The notes: a model not told the origin generated them from the letters alone. Shown: positions 25,084-34,721, counted from the first letter of the stretch. The stretch: DNA of 64,000 bases from Variovorax paradoxus NBRC 15149 (GCF_001591365.1 NZ_BCUT01000001.1:1922001-1986000), one strand, 5' to 3'. Made by a program: numbers and translations.

Positions 25084-27009
25084 CTACGCGGCCTTGAACC
25101 GAGGCGGCTCCAGCAACCGTTCGAGCAGCGCCGAGAGCTTGTCGACATCGACCGGCTTCGTCAGGTGGGCCCGGAAGCCGGCCTCCAGGCTGGTTTCCCT
25201 GTCGCTGGCCTGACCGTAGCCGGTGACGGCAATCAGCGGCGGCGGGTTGACCATCTCGGCGCGCACGCGGCGGGCGACTTCATGGCCGCTCAGGTCGGGC
25301 AGGCCGATGTCCAGCAGCACCACGTCCGGGTCCTGCGCCTTCACCGCCTCGATGGCAGCCAGCCCGCCATGCACGACGCTGGATTTGTAGCCCAGCGCCT
25401 CCAGCAGCATCGCCATGGTCTCGGCCGCGTCCACGTTGTCGTCCACCACCAGCACGCGCTGCTCGCCCACCGGCCGCGGCTGCGCCTCGAGCATGGCGAC
25501 CGGCGCCTGGGTGGTCGGGAACTGCACCACGAATTCGCTGCCCTCGCCCGGCCGGCCGGTGCTGAACGCGCTGACGCGCCCGCCGTGCAGCGTGGTGAGC
25601 TGCTGCACGAGGCTGAGCCCCAGGCCGAGGCCGCCCTGCGTCCTGGCCAGGTTCTGCTCGCCCTGCACGAACAGGTCGAAGATCCGCTGCAGGTCCTGCG
25701 GCGGTATGCCGGGCCCGTCGTCGCGCACGCTGATGTCCGCATCCGCTGCGGTCCGCGAGAGCGACACGTGGATGTTGCCGCCGTTCCCGGTGAACTTGGC
25801 GGCGTTGTGGACCAGGTTGCTGACGATCTGGATGACGCGCGCACTGTCTCCGGCGATCCAGGGGTCGGCGTCCTGCGTCTGCAGGTGCAGGGTCTGCGAC
25901 TTGCCGTCGATCAGCGGGCGCACCGCCTCGATGGCCTCGGCGATGGCATCGCGCAGGCGAACCGGCTTGTTCTCGAGCTGGATCTTGCCGCTGGTGATGC
26001 GGCCGACGTCGAGCAGGTCGTCCACCAGCCGGGTGATCTGGCGCAGCTGCCGGCCGATGATGTCGCGGGTGTGCACGAGCGCGGCCGACTCCGCCTTCTC
26101 CCGCTTGAGGAGCTCGAGCGCGTTGGAGATCGGCGCCAGCGGATTGCGCAGTTCGTGCCCGAGCATCGCAAGGAAGTTCGTCACGCGGCGCCCCTCGTCC
26201 TCGAGCGCGGTCACGCGGCGGCGCTCCGTGAGGTCGCGCGTGACCTTGGCAAAGCCGCGGTGCCTGCCGGTGGCATCGTGCAGCGCGGTGATCACCACGC
26301 TGGCCCAGAACCGGCTGCCGTCCTTGCGGATGCGCCAGCCCTCGTCCTCGAAGCGGCCGTCGCGCAGCGCGTTGCGCAGCGCCTGCTGGGGCCAGCCGCT
26401 GGCGGCGACCTCCGGCGGATAGAACCTGGAGAAGTGCTGCCCGATGATCTCCGAGGCCTCGTAGCCCTTGTTCTTCTGCGCGCCGAGATTCCAGCTCACG
26501 ACGTGGCCACCCGGGTCGAGCATGAAGATCGCATAGTCCTTCACGCCCTCGACCAAGAGCCGGAAGCGCTCCTCGCTCATGCGCAGCATCTCGTCCTGGC
26601 GGCGGATCTCGCTGCGGTCCCGGGTGATCAGCGAGAAGCCGCGGACTTCTCCGCCCGCGCCGGGGATCCGCGTGATGACCACGCTGGCCCAGAAGCGCGT
26701 GCCGTCGCTGCGCAGGCGCCAGCCCTCTTCCTCCAGGCGGCCATCGCGGCGCGCCGTTTCGAGTGCCTGCTCCGGCCGGTTCTGCTCGATCAGCTCGGTC
26801 GGATAGAAAAGCGAGAAGTGCCGCCCCAGGACGTCGGGGGCGTCGTATCCCTTGAGTTGGCGGGCGCCCTCGTTCCAGCTGATGACGATGCCGCCAGGAT
26901 CGAGGACGATGATGGCGTAGTCGGTGACCGAGTCGACCATCAGCCTGAAATCGGCGTCGGTCAGAGTGCGTTGGTTCAGGGGTGCACTCCCAGCGCCGTG
27001 ATCTGCCAT
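25084..27009 (-). CDS. Hybrid sensor histidine kinase with two PAS domains and a receiver
   Basis: About 641 residues without membrane segments. Two near-identical PAS/PAC repeats (VDSVTDYAIIVLDPGG... and VEGVKDYAIFMLDPGG...) occupy about 15-265, then a HisKA domain with FLAMLGHELRNPLAPI (phospho-His), a HATPase with NLVHNAAKF, DDGPGIP and GGLGLGLSLV, and a C-terminal receiver with VVDDNVDAAE and LLDIGLPDLSG. The PAS repeats could sense redox, light or a ligand; no cysteine suggests a photoactive LOV domain. The start is either 27009 or 27048. It is last in the minus-strand signalling block and 148 bases after the cyclase gene. Confidence 0.9.
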   Translation of the reverse strand: MADHGAGSAPLNQRTLTDADFRLMVDSVTDYAIIVLDPGGIVISWNEGARQLKGYDAPDVLGRHFSLFYPTELIEQNRPEQALETARRDGRLEEEGWRLRSDGTRFWASVVITRIPGAGGEVRGFSLITRDRSEIRRQDEMLRMSEERFRLLVEGVKDYAIFMLDPGGHVVSWNLGAQKNKGYEASEIIGQHFSRFYPPEVAASGWPQQALRNALRDGRFEDEGWRIRKDGSRFWASVVITALHDATGRHRGFAKVTRDLTERRRVTALEDEGRRVTNFLAMLGHELRNPLAPISNALELLKREKAESAALVHTRDIIGRQLRQITRLVDDLLDVGRITSGKIQLENKPVRLRDAIAEAIEAVRPLIDGKSQTLHLQTQDADPWIAGDSARVIQIVSNLVHNAAKFTGNGGNIHVSLSRTAADADISVRDDGPGIPPQDLQRIFDLFVQGEQNLARTQGGLGLGLSLVQQLTTLHGGRVSAFSTGRPGEGSEFVVQFPTTQAPVAMLEAQPRPVGEQRVLVVDDNVDAAETMAMLLEALGYKSSVVHGGLAAIEAVKAQDPDVVLLDIGLPDLSGHEVARRVRAEMVNPPPLIAVTGYGQASDRETSLEAGFRAHLTKPVDVDKLSALLERLLEPPRFKAA

Positions 27010-27157
27010 TGCTCTTTTTCCCTTCAGTGGCCGCGCGATCGATGCCACGGCGCGCGGTGTCCGCCATGAAACGGTGGTGCCAATTTAGGCCAGCAATGGT
27101 TACTTTTCGCGTAGGACAAGGTCCAGATTGCACGCTGGAGGCGCGGCCCTGCGGGCC

Positions 27158-29563
27158 TCAGGCGCTCGAAGGCTCTTCGCGCGGCCACGACGCGCCGCCG
27201 GGTTTTGCAGACCGGGGCGGCGCCATCATGAAGCGGTTCTTTCCTTCTTTCTTGGCCGCATAGAGCGCGGTGTCGGCACGCACGAACAAGGACGCGAAGT
27301 CCTCGTCGTCCTCCGAGACCGCGACGCCGATGCTGGTGGTGGCCTGCAGCGTGCGGCCGGGCAGGTGGAAAGCCGGCCGCATGGCGGCCAGCACCTTGCC
27401 GGCCACCACCTGCGCCTCGGCGGCGCCGCTGGCACCTTCGAGAAGGATCACGAACTCGTCGCCCGCGTAGCGCGCCGCCATGTCGGTCTCGCGCACGCTC
27501 TCCCTGAGCCGGCGGCCGAATTCCCGCAGCACCGCATCGCCCGCCGCATGGCCCAGCGAATCGTTGATCGTCTTGAAGTAGTCGATGTCCAGGAACAGCA
27601 GGCAGACCGGCAGGCCGGCGCGCCGGGACCTGGCCATGGCGTCGCGCGCATGCTCCTCGAACGAGCGGCGGTTGGGCAGGCCGGTGAGCGCGTCCTCGCG
27701 CGCCAGGGCATCGAGCTTCATCTGCTTTTGCTTGAGCTCGGTGACGTCGTTCGACAGGATGTACAGCCCGGTGACCGCGCCTTGCGCGGTGCGCTGGGGC
27801 AGATAGGTGGTCTGCAAGGTCCGCTCGCCGATCAGCAGGCGGGCGGTCTGCTCGAAGGACACCACCTCGCCCGCGAATGCCCGCGCCAGCAGCGGCCTGC
27901 GGATTTCGTAGTGCGCCTCGCCGATGGCCTCGTGGACGGGGCGGTTCGCCATCGCCTCCGGCGAGACGCCGAGCCAGGCCTGGTACTTGCCGTTGCAGAA
28001 GACCACGCGTTCCTCGAGATCCAGTTCGGCAAGAAGCGCCGGCACGTTGTCGGTCAGCCCGCGCAGGCGCCGCTCGCTTTCGGCGCTGTGCATCTCGGCC
28101 TGCTTGCGCTTGCTCACGTCGAAGGTCATCACGTAGTAGCCGGCCAATGTGCCGTCCTCGCGGATGTCGGGCGCCAGGTGGCATTCGAAGAAGCCCGGCT
28201 TGCCGTTGCGCTCGTAGGTGCCTTCGGTGCGCGTCGGCGTTCCGGCGAGCACCTTGGCGATGCCCGGCACGAGCTGCCGGTAGACGTGGTCGGGCAGCGA
28301 CTCCTGCATGGTCATGCGCCCGATGTCAGCCACGGTCCTGCCGCGCATGCCGAGGCCGGCCTTGTTCGCGAACAGGCAGCGCTGGCTGCTGTCGAAGTAG
28401 GCAACCACGGCCGGCAGGTTGTCGGTCACGTCACGCAGGAATCTCTCGCTGGCGGCCAGCTTCTCGTTGGCGGCCTGCCGCTCCGTCATCAGCAGGTCGA
28501 AGGTCCGCGAGAGATCGCCGACCTCGTCGTCCGGCGGCGCCTCCCGCATGGGCGCATAGGCGCTGGCGGCGCGCGAGACCTGCATGTGCTCGCGCAGGCG
28601 CGACAGCGGTGCGAGCTGCGCCCGCGCGGTCATGAAGGCCAGCCCGCCGGCCAGCAGCGTCAGCAGCAGCGCGCCGGCCCAGGCGTAGCGCTCGACCCGC
28701 GCAATGCGCGCAAAGGCCTCGTCGCGCGGATACACCGCGCCCAGCACCCAGTTGGTCTGGCCGATGCGCTTGAAGGCGTAGAGCCCGTGCACGCCCTGCG
28801 AATCGGCCGCTTCGATGGCGCCCTCGAAGCCCGCGATGGCGCGCTCGATCGCGGGGTTGCGCGCGCCGCCGGCGTCCACGCGCTGAAGCAGCTTCGACTT
28901 GTCGGGATGGTCGATGACGATGCCATCGGCGTTCGTGATGAACATGTACCCGCTCTTGCCGAACTTCACATTGGCAAGCTCGCCCAGGAAGTTCTTTTCC
29001 TTGAGGTTGACGAAGGCCGAGATCACGTAGGCGACCTTGCCGCTGCGGTCGAGCACGGGCTCGGTCATGGCGATCTGCGCCAGGCCGCTCACGCGGTTGC
29101 GGAAGGGCTTGGAGATGACGCCCGCGCGGGCAGCGACCGTGCGCTGGAAATACTCGCGGTCCTTGATGTTGACCTTGCCGATCGGCTGCGTGCCGTTGAG
29201 GTTGGCCACCAGTTCGCCGTCCATGCCGGTGAGGGCCACGTTGTCGAACGCCTCCCTCAGCGCGCCGTGCTGCATGACCAGCTCCTGCAGTTCCCCGGGG
29301 CCGGCCAGGTTGCGGCTCTCGACGCCGTCGCCGAAGGTCTTGAGCAGGGTGCGCCGGCTCAGGAACTTCTGGTCCACCGCGCCGGCGATGGCGGAGATGC
29401 GTTCGAATTCCTCGCTCGCAATGGCCGCCTCCATGCTGCGCTTGAGGAAATAAAGCGCCGCGGCGGTGACGCCCATCGTCGTCAGGAAGACGATTGCCAG
29501 CACGCCCGCGGACAGGCGGGCGCGCAGGCTCAGGCGGGGGACGGCGGGGAATGGAAGGCGCAT
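27158..29563 (-). CDS. Membrane-bound diguanylate cyclase with Cache, HAMP and PAS domains
   Basis: The 801-residue protein has two membrane segments (about 15-37 and 300-320) flanking a periplasmic double-Cache-like sensor (AGVISKPFRNRVSGLAQIAMTEPV), then HAMP, two PAS domains and a C-terminal GGDEF domain. The active motif is AGDEF (near 700), a known active variant, with an intact inhibitory RETD site five residues before it. It should make c-di-GMP under feedback inhibition. The ATG at 29563 starts just before the first membrane helix. It follows the GGDEF-EAL gene by 29 bases. Confidence 0.92.
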   Translation of the reverse strand: MRLPFPAVPRLSLRARLSAGVLAIVFLTTMGVTAAALYFLKRSMEAAIASEEFERISAIAGAVDQKFLSRRTLLKTFGDGVESRNLAGPGELQELVMQHGALREAFDNVALTGMDGELVANLNGTQPIGKVNIKDREYFQRTVAARAGVISKPFRNRVSGLAQIAMTEPVLDRSGKVAYVISAFVNLKEKNFLGELANVKFGKSGYMFITNADGIVIDHPDKSKLLQRVDAGGARNPAIERAIAGFEGAIEAADSQGVHGLYAFKRIGQTNWVLGAVYPRDEAFARIARVERYAWAGALLLTLLAGGLAFMTARAQLAPLSRLREHMQVSRAASAYAPMREAPPDDEVGDLSRTFDLLMTERQAANEKLAASERFLRDVTDNLPAVVAYFDSSQRCLFANKAGLGMRGRTVADIGRMTMQESLPDHVYRQLVPGIAKVLAGTPTRTEGTYERNGKPGFFECHLAPDIREDGTLAGYYVMTFDVSKRKQAEMHSAESERRLRGLTDNVPALLAELDLEERVVFCNGKYQAWLGVSPEAMANRPVHEAIGEAHYEIRRPLLARAFAGEVVSFEQTARLLIGERTLQTTYLPQRTAQGAVTGLYILSNDVTELKQKQMKLDALAREDALTGLPNRRSFEEHARDAMARSRRAGLPVCLLFLDIDYFKTINDSLGHAAGDAVLREFGRRLRESVRETDMAARYAGDEFVILLEGASGAAEAQVVAGKVLAAMRPAFHLPGRTLQATTSIGVAVSEDDEDFASLFVRADTALYAAKKEGKNRFMMAPPRSAKPGGASWPREEPSSA

Positions 29564-29592
29564 CGCAGTGGCCTGGTGAGCGCAGCCTGCGT

Positions 29593-32562
29593 TCAGCTCG
29601 CCATCTCGACATCCAGCTGGGCATCGAACTGGTCCAGCGGCACCGGCCTGCTGAACAGGTAGCCCTGGCACAGCATCGCGCCGTGCGCCTGGAGAAACTC
29701 GAACTGCTGCTGCGTCTCGACGCCCTCCGCCACGATCTCCAGGTCGAGGTTGCGGGCCATGCCGATGATGGCCTGGATGATCAGCTCGACCTTCGGATCG
29801 AGGCCGATGCTCTGCACGAAGAACTTGTCGACCTTGATCTGGTTCAGCGGCAGCTGGGTCATGTAGGAGAGCGACGAGAAGCCGGTGCCGAAGTCGTCCA
29901 TGGAAAAGCGCACGCCCAGTGCCGCGAGCGCCTGCATCTTGCAGATCGTTTCGCTCACCTTGTCCTGCAGCAGGCTTTCGGTGAGCTCGAGCTCCAGCCG
30001 CGTCGGGTCGGCGCCGGTGCGCCGCAGCACGTCGCGCACGCGGTCCACGAAGTCGTCGGTGCGGAACTGGCGCGCGCTGACGTTCACCGCCAGCCGCAGG
30101 TGCCGGCGCCTCGCATCGTGGCTCCAGCGCTCGAGCTGGACGCAGGCCGTCTCCAGCACCCACATGCCGATCGGCACGATCAGCCCGGTTTCCTCCGCCA
30201 GCTCGATGAAGCCTCCGGGCTGCACCATGCCCCGCACCGGATGCTGCCAGCGGATCAGCACCTCGGCGGCCACCACGTGGCCATTGGAGGCCACCTGCGA
30301 TTGGTAGTGCAGCACGAACTGCTCGCCCGCCAGCGCCGCGTGGAGCTCGCTCTCCAGCGTTGCGCGGGCCGTGATGGCGGTCTGCATCGAAGCCTCGAAG
30401 AAACGCAGCGCGTTGCCGCCCGCAGACTTGGCGTAGTACATCGCGATGTCCGCCTGCTTCAGCAGATCCTCCAGCGACTGCTGCGTGGCGCTGAACACCA
30501 CGGCGCCGATGCTGCCGGTGCTGTGGTACTGGTGGTCCGCGAGCTGGAAAGTCCCGTTCAGCGCCGCGAGGATGGCCTCGCCCGCGGCATTGGCCTGCAT
30601 CGCGGCAACGCCGGCGTCTTCGCTGAGGTTGTCCAGCAGCACCACGAATTCGTCGCCTCCGAGCCGCGCGACCGTGCCGCCTTCCTTCAGGCTGTCCTGC
30701 AGCCGCACGGCCACCTGCTTGAGCAGCTCATCGCCCGTGGCGTTCCCGAGCGCATCGTTGAGCGTCTTGAAAGCGTCCAGGTCCAGGAACAGCAGCGCGC
30801 CGTGGCGCGAGCGCCGCACGTTCGCGTCGATGGTGGCCTGCAGGCGGTGCAGCAGCAGCCGGCGGTTGGGCAGGCCCGTGAGGATGTCGTAGAAGGCCAG
30901 GTGCTCGATCTCGCGGGCGGCCAGCTTGCTCTCGGTGATGTCGCGCAGGATCACGATGAAGCGCGCGGCGGCGCCCTCGCCGATCACCTTGCGCGAGACC
31001 GAAATCTCGAACCACGTGACGCCCCGCGCCGTGCGGATCTCGAACTGCCGGCCGGTGGAAAAGCCGGTTTCGAAGGCATCGCGCAGCGCCACCATCACCT
31101 CGGCCGCGGCATTCGCCGGCAGCAGGTCCGACATCAGCTTGCCCACGGGCTCCCGCACCTTGAACGCGGGCCTGGGGCGGCGCGGCGAATGGAAGCTGTA
31201 GCAGCGGCCGTCGATGCCGGCGTCCATCAGCACGTCGGGCAAGGCATCCAGCGTGGCCTGCAGCTGCGCCTTGCCTTCGAGGATGTCCGCGACGTGGCGC
31301 TTCTTCTCGGTCACGTCGCGGTAGACGCACACCAGGCCGCCGTCGGGCGTGGGACTGTTCACCGCAACGATCACCTGCCCGTTCAGCAGCGTGATCTCCT
31401 GGTCGTTCTGCGTCAGCAGGTGGCGCGCGTTTTGCTCCACGATCTGCTGGAACGGCACCAGCGGCGCGAGCAGCGGCTGCGTCCAGGGAAAGAAGTCCAC
31501 GAAGCGGCGGTTCCAGGTGACGACGCGGTCATTGGGATCGAGCAGCACGAAGCCGTCCACCATGGATTCGAGCGCCTGGTCCAGCGTGGCCTTGGAGCGC
31601 AGCAGCTCCGCGCGCGCGCGCCACTGCCGCCGCAGCTGCGCGAGCGCGAAGTAAGTGACGGCCAGGATCATCAGCGCGAAGGCCAGGGCCGCGGCCGCAA
31701 CCACGTTGCGGTCCCTGCGCCAATCCTCGAGCGCGGACTCGAGCGGAATGCTCGCGACGATCAGCAGGCCCCGATGCAGCGTGGGCCGGGCCACCACGAT
31801 GGCCGGAGCGCCGCTGAGCCGGGAATGCATGTGCCGGGGACGCCCGTCCGCCTGGTCGGTCAACGCGGGACTGATGGTGCGCCCCGCAAGGTCGTCGCGC
31901 GGCGGCATGCTGGCCAGCAGCAGCCCGCCTTCGCGCTCCAGCGTGACCTCGAGCCCCCTGATGTTGGCCCCTTGCGCAAGGATGGTGGTGAGCACCGAGA
32001 CCTGCACTTCGGCCACCGCGACCAGCTTGCTGCCGTCCGCCAGCGTGAGGACGCGCGCAAGATGCAGCACCTGCTGGGAAGTCACCGGGCTGACCGAGGG
32101 CGTGCTGATCGACATCACCGGTCCCGGCCGGCCCAGGACCTCTTGCAGGAATCCGTCGGGCAGCTGGACCGCCAGCTTCGCTCCGCGCCGGTCGGAAGAC
32201 CCGACCACCTGCCCCTCGGGCGTCAGGAAGGCGACGTAGCGCGCCAGCAGGCTCTGGCGAACGCTGGTTTCGACCAGTTGGACGGTCTCGGCTTGCGCAA
32301 TGTCGCCTGCAATGGTGCTTCCGCTGGATTTGCGCAGGAACTGCCCCAGGCCCGCCAGCAGCGTGTTCGCCCCGAGCAGGCTGCGGTTGAGCGCAGCCTC
32401 CGAGGTGCCGATGAACCGCACGGCCTGGGCCTCGCTGTCGGCAATCTCCTTCTGGTACATCTGCCATGCCATCAGCCCGGCAATGGCGAGCACGGCCGCG
32501 AGAAACAGCGCCGCAACGCCATAGACGAAGCCGGTGATGCGGCTGGGCACAGGCTTGTTCAC
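29593..32562 (-). CDS. GGDEF-EAL protein with periplasmic sensor
   Basis: The 989-residue protein has a membrane helix near its start, a periplasmic sensor to about 270, a second helix, two PAS-like regions, a GGDEF domain (RLGGDEF near 635, no RxxD inhibitory site) and an EAL domain starting with EVLIRW (about 766), NVSARQF, ELTESL, DDFGTGFSSLSY and VAEGVET. All EAL catalytic positions appear kept, so phosphodiesterase activity is likely; cyclase activity is possible too. The GTG start at 32562 overlaps the stop of the binding-protein gene (GTGA). That overlap decides the start. Confidence 0.92.
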   Translation of the reverse strand: MNKPVPSRITGFVYGVAALFLAAVLAIAGLMAWQMYQKEIADSEAQAVRFIGTSEAALNRSLLGANTLLAGLGQFLRKSSGSTIAGDIAQAETVQLVETSVRQSLLARYVAFLTPEGQVVGSSDRRGAKLAVQLPDGFLQEVLGRPGPVMSISTPSVSPVTSQQVLHLARVLTLADGSKLVAVAEVQVSVLTTILAQGANIRGLEVTLEREGGLLLASMPPRDDLAGRTISPALTDQADGRPRHMHSRLSGAPAIVVARPTLHRGLLIVASIPLESALEDWRRDRNVVAAAALAFALMILAVTYFALAQLRRQWRARAELLRSKATLDQALESMVDGFVLLDPNDRVVTWNRRFVDFFPWTQPLLAPLVPFQQIVEQNARHLLTQNDQEITLLNGQVIVAVNSPTPDGGLVCVYRDVTEKKRHVADILEGKAQLQATLDALPDVLMDAGIDGRCYSFHSPRRPRPAFKVREPVGKLMSDLLPANAAAEVMVALRDAFETGFSTGRQFEIRTARGVTWFEISVSRKVIGEGAAARFIVILRDITESKLAAREIEHLAFYDILTGLPNRRLLLHRLQATIDANVRRSRHGALLFLDLDAFKTLNDALGNATGDELLKQVAVRLQDSLKEGGTVARLGGDEFVVLLDNLSEDAGVAAMQANAAGEAILAALNGTFQLADHQYHSTGSIGAVVFSATQQSLEDLLKQADIAMYYAKSAGGNALRFFEASMQTAITARATLESELHAALAGEQFVLHYQSQVASNGHVVAAEVLIRWQHPVRGMVQPGGFIELAEETGLIVPIGMWVLETACVQLERWSHDARRRHLRLAVNVSARQFRTDDFVDRVRDVLRRTGADPTRLELELTESLLQDKVSETICKMQALAALGVRFSMDDFGTGFSSLSYMTQLPLNQIKVDKFFVQSIGLDPKVELIIQAIIGMARNLDLEIVAEGVETQQQFEFLQAHGAMLCQGYLFSRPVPLDQFDAQLDVEMAS

Positions 32563-33659
32563 TGCCCGACAGGAGCCTTGATTCCAGCAATGGGACCGAC
32601 GGTCTGGTCCCACACCTCCGCGCACACGGCCCCGCAGCGCTGCACCCACCGGCTCAGCACGCTGGTGGCGAAGATCTCGCGCCGGCGCCGTTCGTCATCC
32701 GCGGATGGGCGCGCCTCGACCATCGTGCCCTTGGTGCCCTTCATGCAGGTCGCGGCGCCCGTGTTGCATGCAATGCCGTTGCCGGTGTCGCGCTCCGACT
32801 CGTTCCAGACCGCGGCCTCGAGTTTCGGCAGTTCGGCTTTCAACAGGGCCTTCAGGTCCGCAGGCAGCGCGTTCCAGGCATCCGTGTTGGCGCCGAAGAC
32901 GGCCAGGCCCCAGTTGATGGGCATGGTGTAGAGCGAATTCGTCATCTTGTGCAGGCCCAGCGTGTTGCCGGACATCGCACCGGTGATGGCGCATTCGGTG
33001 TTCTCCGAATTCATGTTCGCCATGATCTCTGAAAATTCAGTGAAGACGGGCACGCCGTTGAGCGCGCGGATGAAGTCGGCCTGGCTGCTGCCCGACACGC
33101 GGACGCGCCGCCCCGCCAGGTCCGAAAGCCGCGTCACGGCCCGCTTGCAGAAGATCACCTGGGCGGGGTAGACGTACACCGCGAGAAGCTCGACGCCATG
33201 GCGTTCGCGCAGCGTCTTCTCCAGGTAAGGCCGAAAGGCTGCGACCACCCGCCGCATCGTGGGCATGTCGGGGTTCAGCCCGGCGATGTCGGGCGTGCCC
33301 AGTTCGGGGTACTCGTTGCTGACCTGGCTGAGCAGCGCGGTGCCGAACGGAATGACGCCCAGCCGCATGAGGTTGAGCATTTCCTGCCCCGGAACGCCGG
33401 CCTGGTTGAACGGCACGATGCTCGCGCTGTACTTTCCGCCGCTCAGGCGGCGCAGGTCCTGGCTCCAGAAGCGCTCTTCATGCAGCGTGTACTGGCTCAC
33501 GCTCGCCAGCCCGCCCACGATCCGAAGCCCTTGCGCAGGCGCCGGCTGCTGAGCCTTGCTGTTCGTTGCAGCGAAAGCAAGAAAAAGAACGGCAACATGC
33601 GTCCAGAGCACGCGTCGCCAAGCGGAAGAAACTTCGCCGGACCTCATGGCCCGGATCAT
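32559..33659 (-). CDS. TRAP-type periplasmic substrate-binding protein (orphan)
   Basis: This 366-residue protein has an export signal ending near NSKAQQ (about 37) and a DctP-family fold: RFWSQDLRRLSGGKYSASIVPF, PGQEMLNLMRLGVIPFG and AGRRVRVSGSSQADFIRALNGVPVFTEFSEI. DctP proteins normally deliver carboxylates to DctQ/DctM permeases, but no such genes are near. Instead it is coupled by a four-base overlap to a GGDEF-EAL gene. It is therefore more likely the ligand sensor of that protein than part of a transporter; this is inference from context. It carries additional cysteines (CNTGAATC, CGAVC) near its C-terminus. Confidence 0.88.
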   Translation of the reverse strand: MIRAMRSGEVSSAWRRVLWTHVAVLFLAFAATNSKAQQPAPAQGLRIVGGLASVSQYTLHEERFWSQDLRRLSGGKYSASIVPFNQAGVPGQEMLNLMRLGVIPFGTALLSQVSNEYPELGTPDIAGLNPDMPTMRRVVAAFRPYLEKTLRERHGVELLAVYVYPAQVIFCKRAVTRLSDLAGRRVRVSGSSQADFIRALNGVPVFTEFSEIMANMNSENTECAITGAMSGNTLGLHKMTNSLYTMPINWGLAVFGANTDAWNALPADLKALLKAELPKLEAAVWNESERDTGNGIACNTGAATCMKGTKGTMVEARPSADDERRRREIFATSVLSRWVQRCGAVCAEVWDQTVGPIAGIKAPVGQ

Positions 33660-33812
33660 GATGCCGAATTGGGCCTTAAGTCACAATTTTTTTACAAAAA
33701 CGCCGATTCTGGCGCCCGTTGGCCCGAATCGCCAAGGCACGTTGCGTACAGGGCACAGGAATACCATCCACAAGGCCCCGATTCCCGGCCCATCCACCCA
33801 GATTCCAGACCG
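33660..33812. promoter_or_regulatory. Divergent promoter region between DctP-like gene and LysR gene
   Basis: A 153-bp gap with an A/T run near 33685-33700 (CACAATTTTTTTACAAAAA) that could be a promoter up-element, and a CGATTC (33704-33709)/GAATCG (33726-33731) inverted repeat that could be a regulator site. The LysR gene product may control the signalling operon; this is inferred only from the divergent arrangement. Confidence 0.4.
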
Positions 33813-34721
33813 ATGCCAGCGCCCGAGCTTTCCAGCCGCCAACTGCGCGCGTTCACGGCCTTGGCCGAGCAGCGCAACTTCACGCGCGCCGCGCAGACCT
33901 GCCACTTGTCGCAGCCCGCGTTCAGTGCACTGATCCGTACGCTCGAGGAAACGCTGGGCGCGCGGCTGTTCGACCGCGACACGCGCAGCGTGCAGCTCAC
34001 GCCCGAGGGCCGGCTGTTCGAACCCTCGGCGCGGCGGCTGCTGGACGACATGCAGGGCGCCATCGGCGACCTGGCCGACCATGCCCAGCGGCGCAAGGGC
34101 CGCGTCAGCGTGGCGGCCCTGCCCTCCCTGGCGGCGGGCCGGCTGCCGGCCATATTGGCGGAGTTCATGCAGGCATGGCCCGGCATCACGGTCGAGCTGC
34201 ACGATGCGCTGTCGGACGCCTGCATTGCCCAGCTGCGCAGCCACCAGGCGGATTTCGCGCTGGCGGCAACGGGTGCCGGCGCGGCCGCGGCCAGCGACCT
34301 GCGCGGACGCAAGCTCTGCGGCGACCGCTTCCACCTGGTCTGCCGCAAGGACCATCCGCTCGCCGGCGCCGCCAGGCTCACGGCACGGCAACTCGCGCCA
34401 TGGCCCTTCATCCAGATGGCGCGCAACAGCAGCGTGCGCCAGTCGCTCGACGCCGCGCTGCATCCGCTGCGGCTCAATGCGGTGTTCGAGGTCGAGCACC
34501 TGGCCACGGTGATGGGGCTGGTCGAGGCCGGCATCGGCATCAGCGTGGTGCCGGAACTCACGCTCTTCCACTTCCGGCGCGAGACGCTGGTGACGCGGCC
34601 GCTGCCGCTGCCCGGCCTCACGCGCACCATCTACCTGGTGCAGCGCCGGGAGGGCAGCCTCTCGGTGGCGGCGCAGACGCTGCACGACCTGGTCCTCGAA
34701 CGGCTGGGCACGCCGGCATGA
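33813..34721 (+). CDS. LysR-family transcriptional regulator
   Basis: This 302-residue regulator has the N-terminal winged HTH (LSSRQLRAFTALAEQRNFTRAAQTCHLSQPAFSALIRTLEETLGARLF) and a full effector domain with VEAGIGISVVPEL. The subgroup resembles CynR/GltC-like LysR proteins. The ATG at 33813 is the first to give a standard N-terminus. The gene is divergent from the TRAP binding protein gene and convergent with the HU gene, and its stop codon lies in the edge of the shared terminator. Confidence 0.92.
   Translation: MPAPELSSRQLRAFTALAEQRNFTRAAQTCHLSQPAFSALIRTLEETLGARLFDRDTRSVQLTPEGRLFEPSARRLLDDMQGAIGDLADHAQRRKGRVSVAALPSLAAGRLPAILAEFMQAWPGITVELHDALSDACIAQLRSHQADFALAATGAGAAAASDLRGRKLCGDRFHLVCRKDHPLAGAARLTARQLAPWPFIQMARNSSVRQSLDAALHPLRLNAVFEVEHLATVMGLVEAGIGISVVPELTLFHFRRETLVTRPLPLPGLTRTIYLVQRREGSLSVAAQTLHDLVLERLGTPA

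Noticed and set aside
27440..27480. Degenerate GGDEF (AGDEF) as sign of an inactive cyclase
   Set aside because: AGDEF is a known active variant and the RxxD inhibitory site and nearby residues are intact.
30240..30270. EVL instead of EAL as a sign of an inactive phosphodiesterase
   Set aside because: EVL is a common active variant and the other metal and catalytic motifs are all present.
29494..32931. 1145-codon frame on + opposite to the GGDEF-EAL gene
   Set aside because: It is antisense to a well-supported gene and has a composition dominated by Arg, Gln and His, typical of shadow frames.
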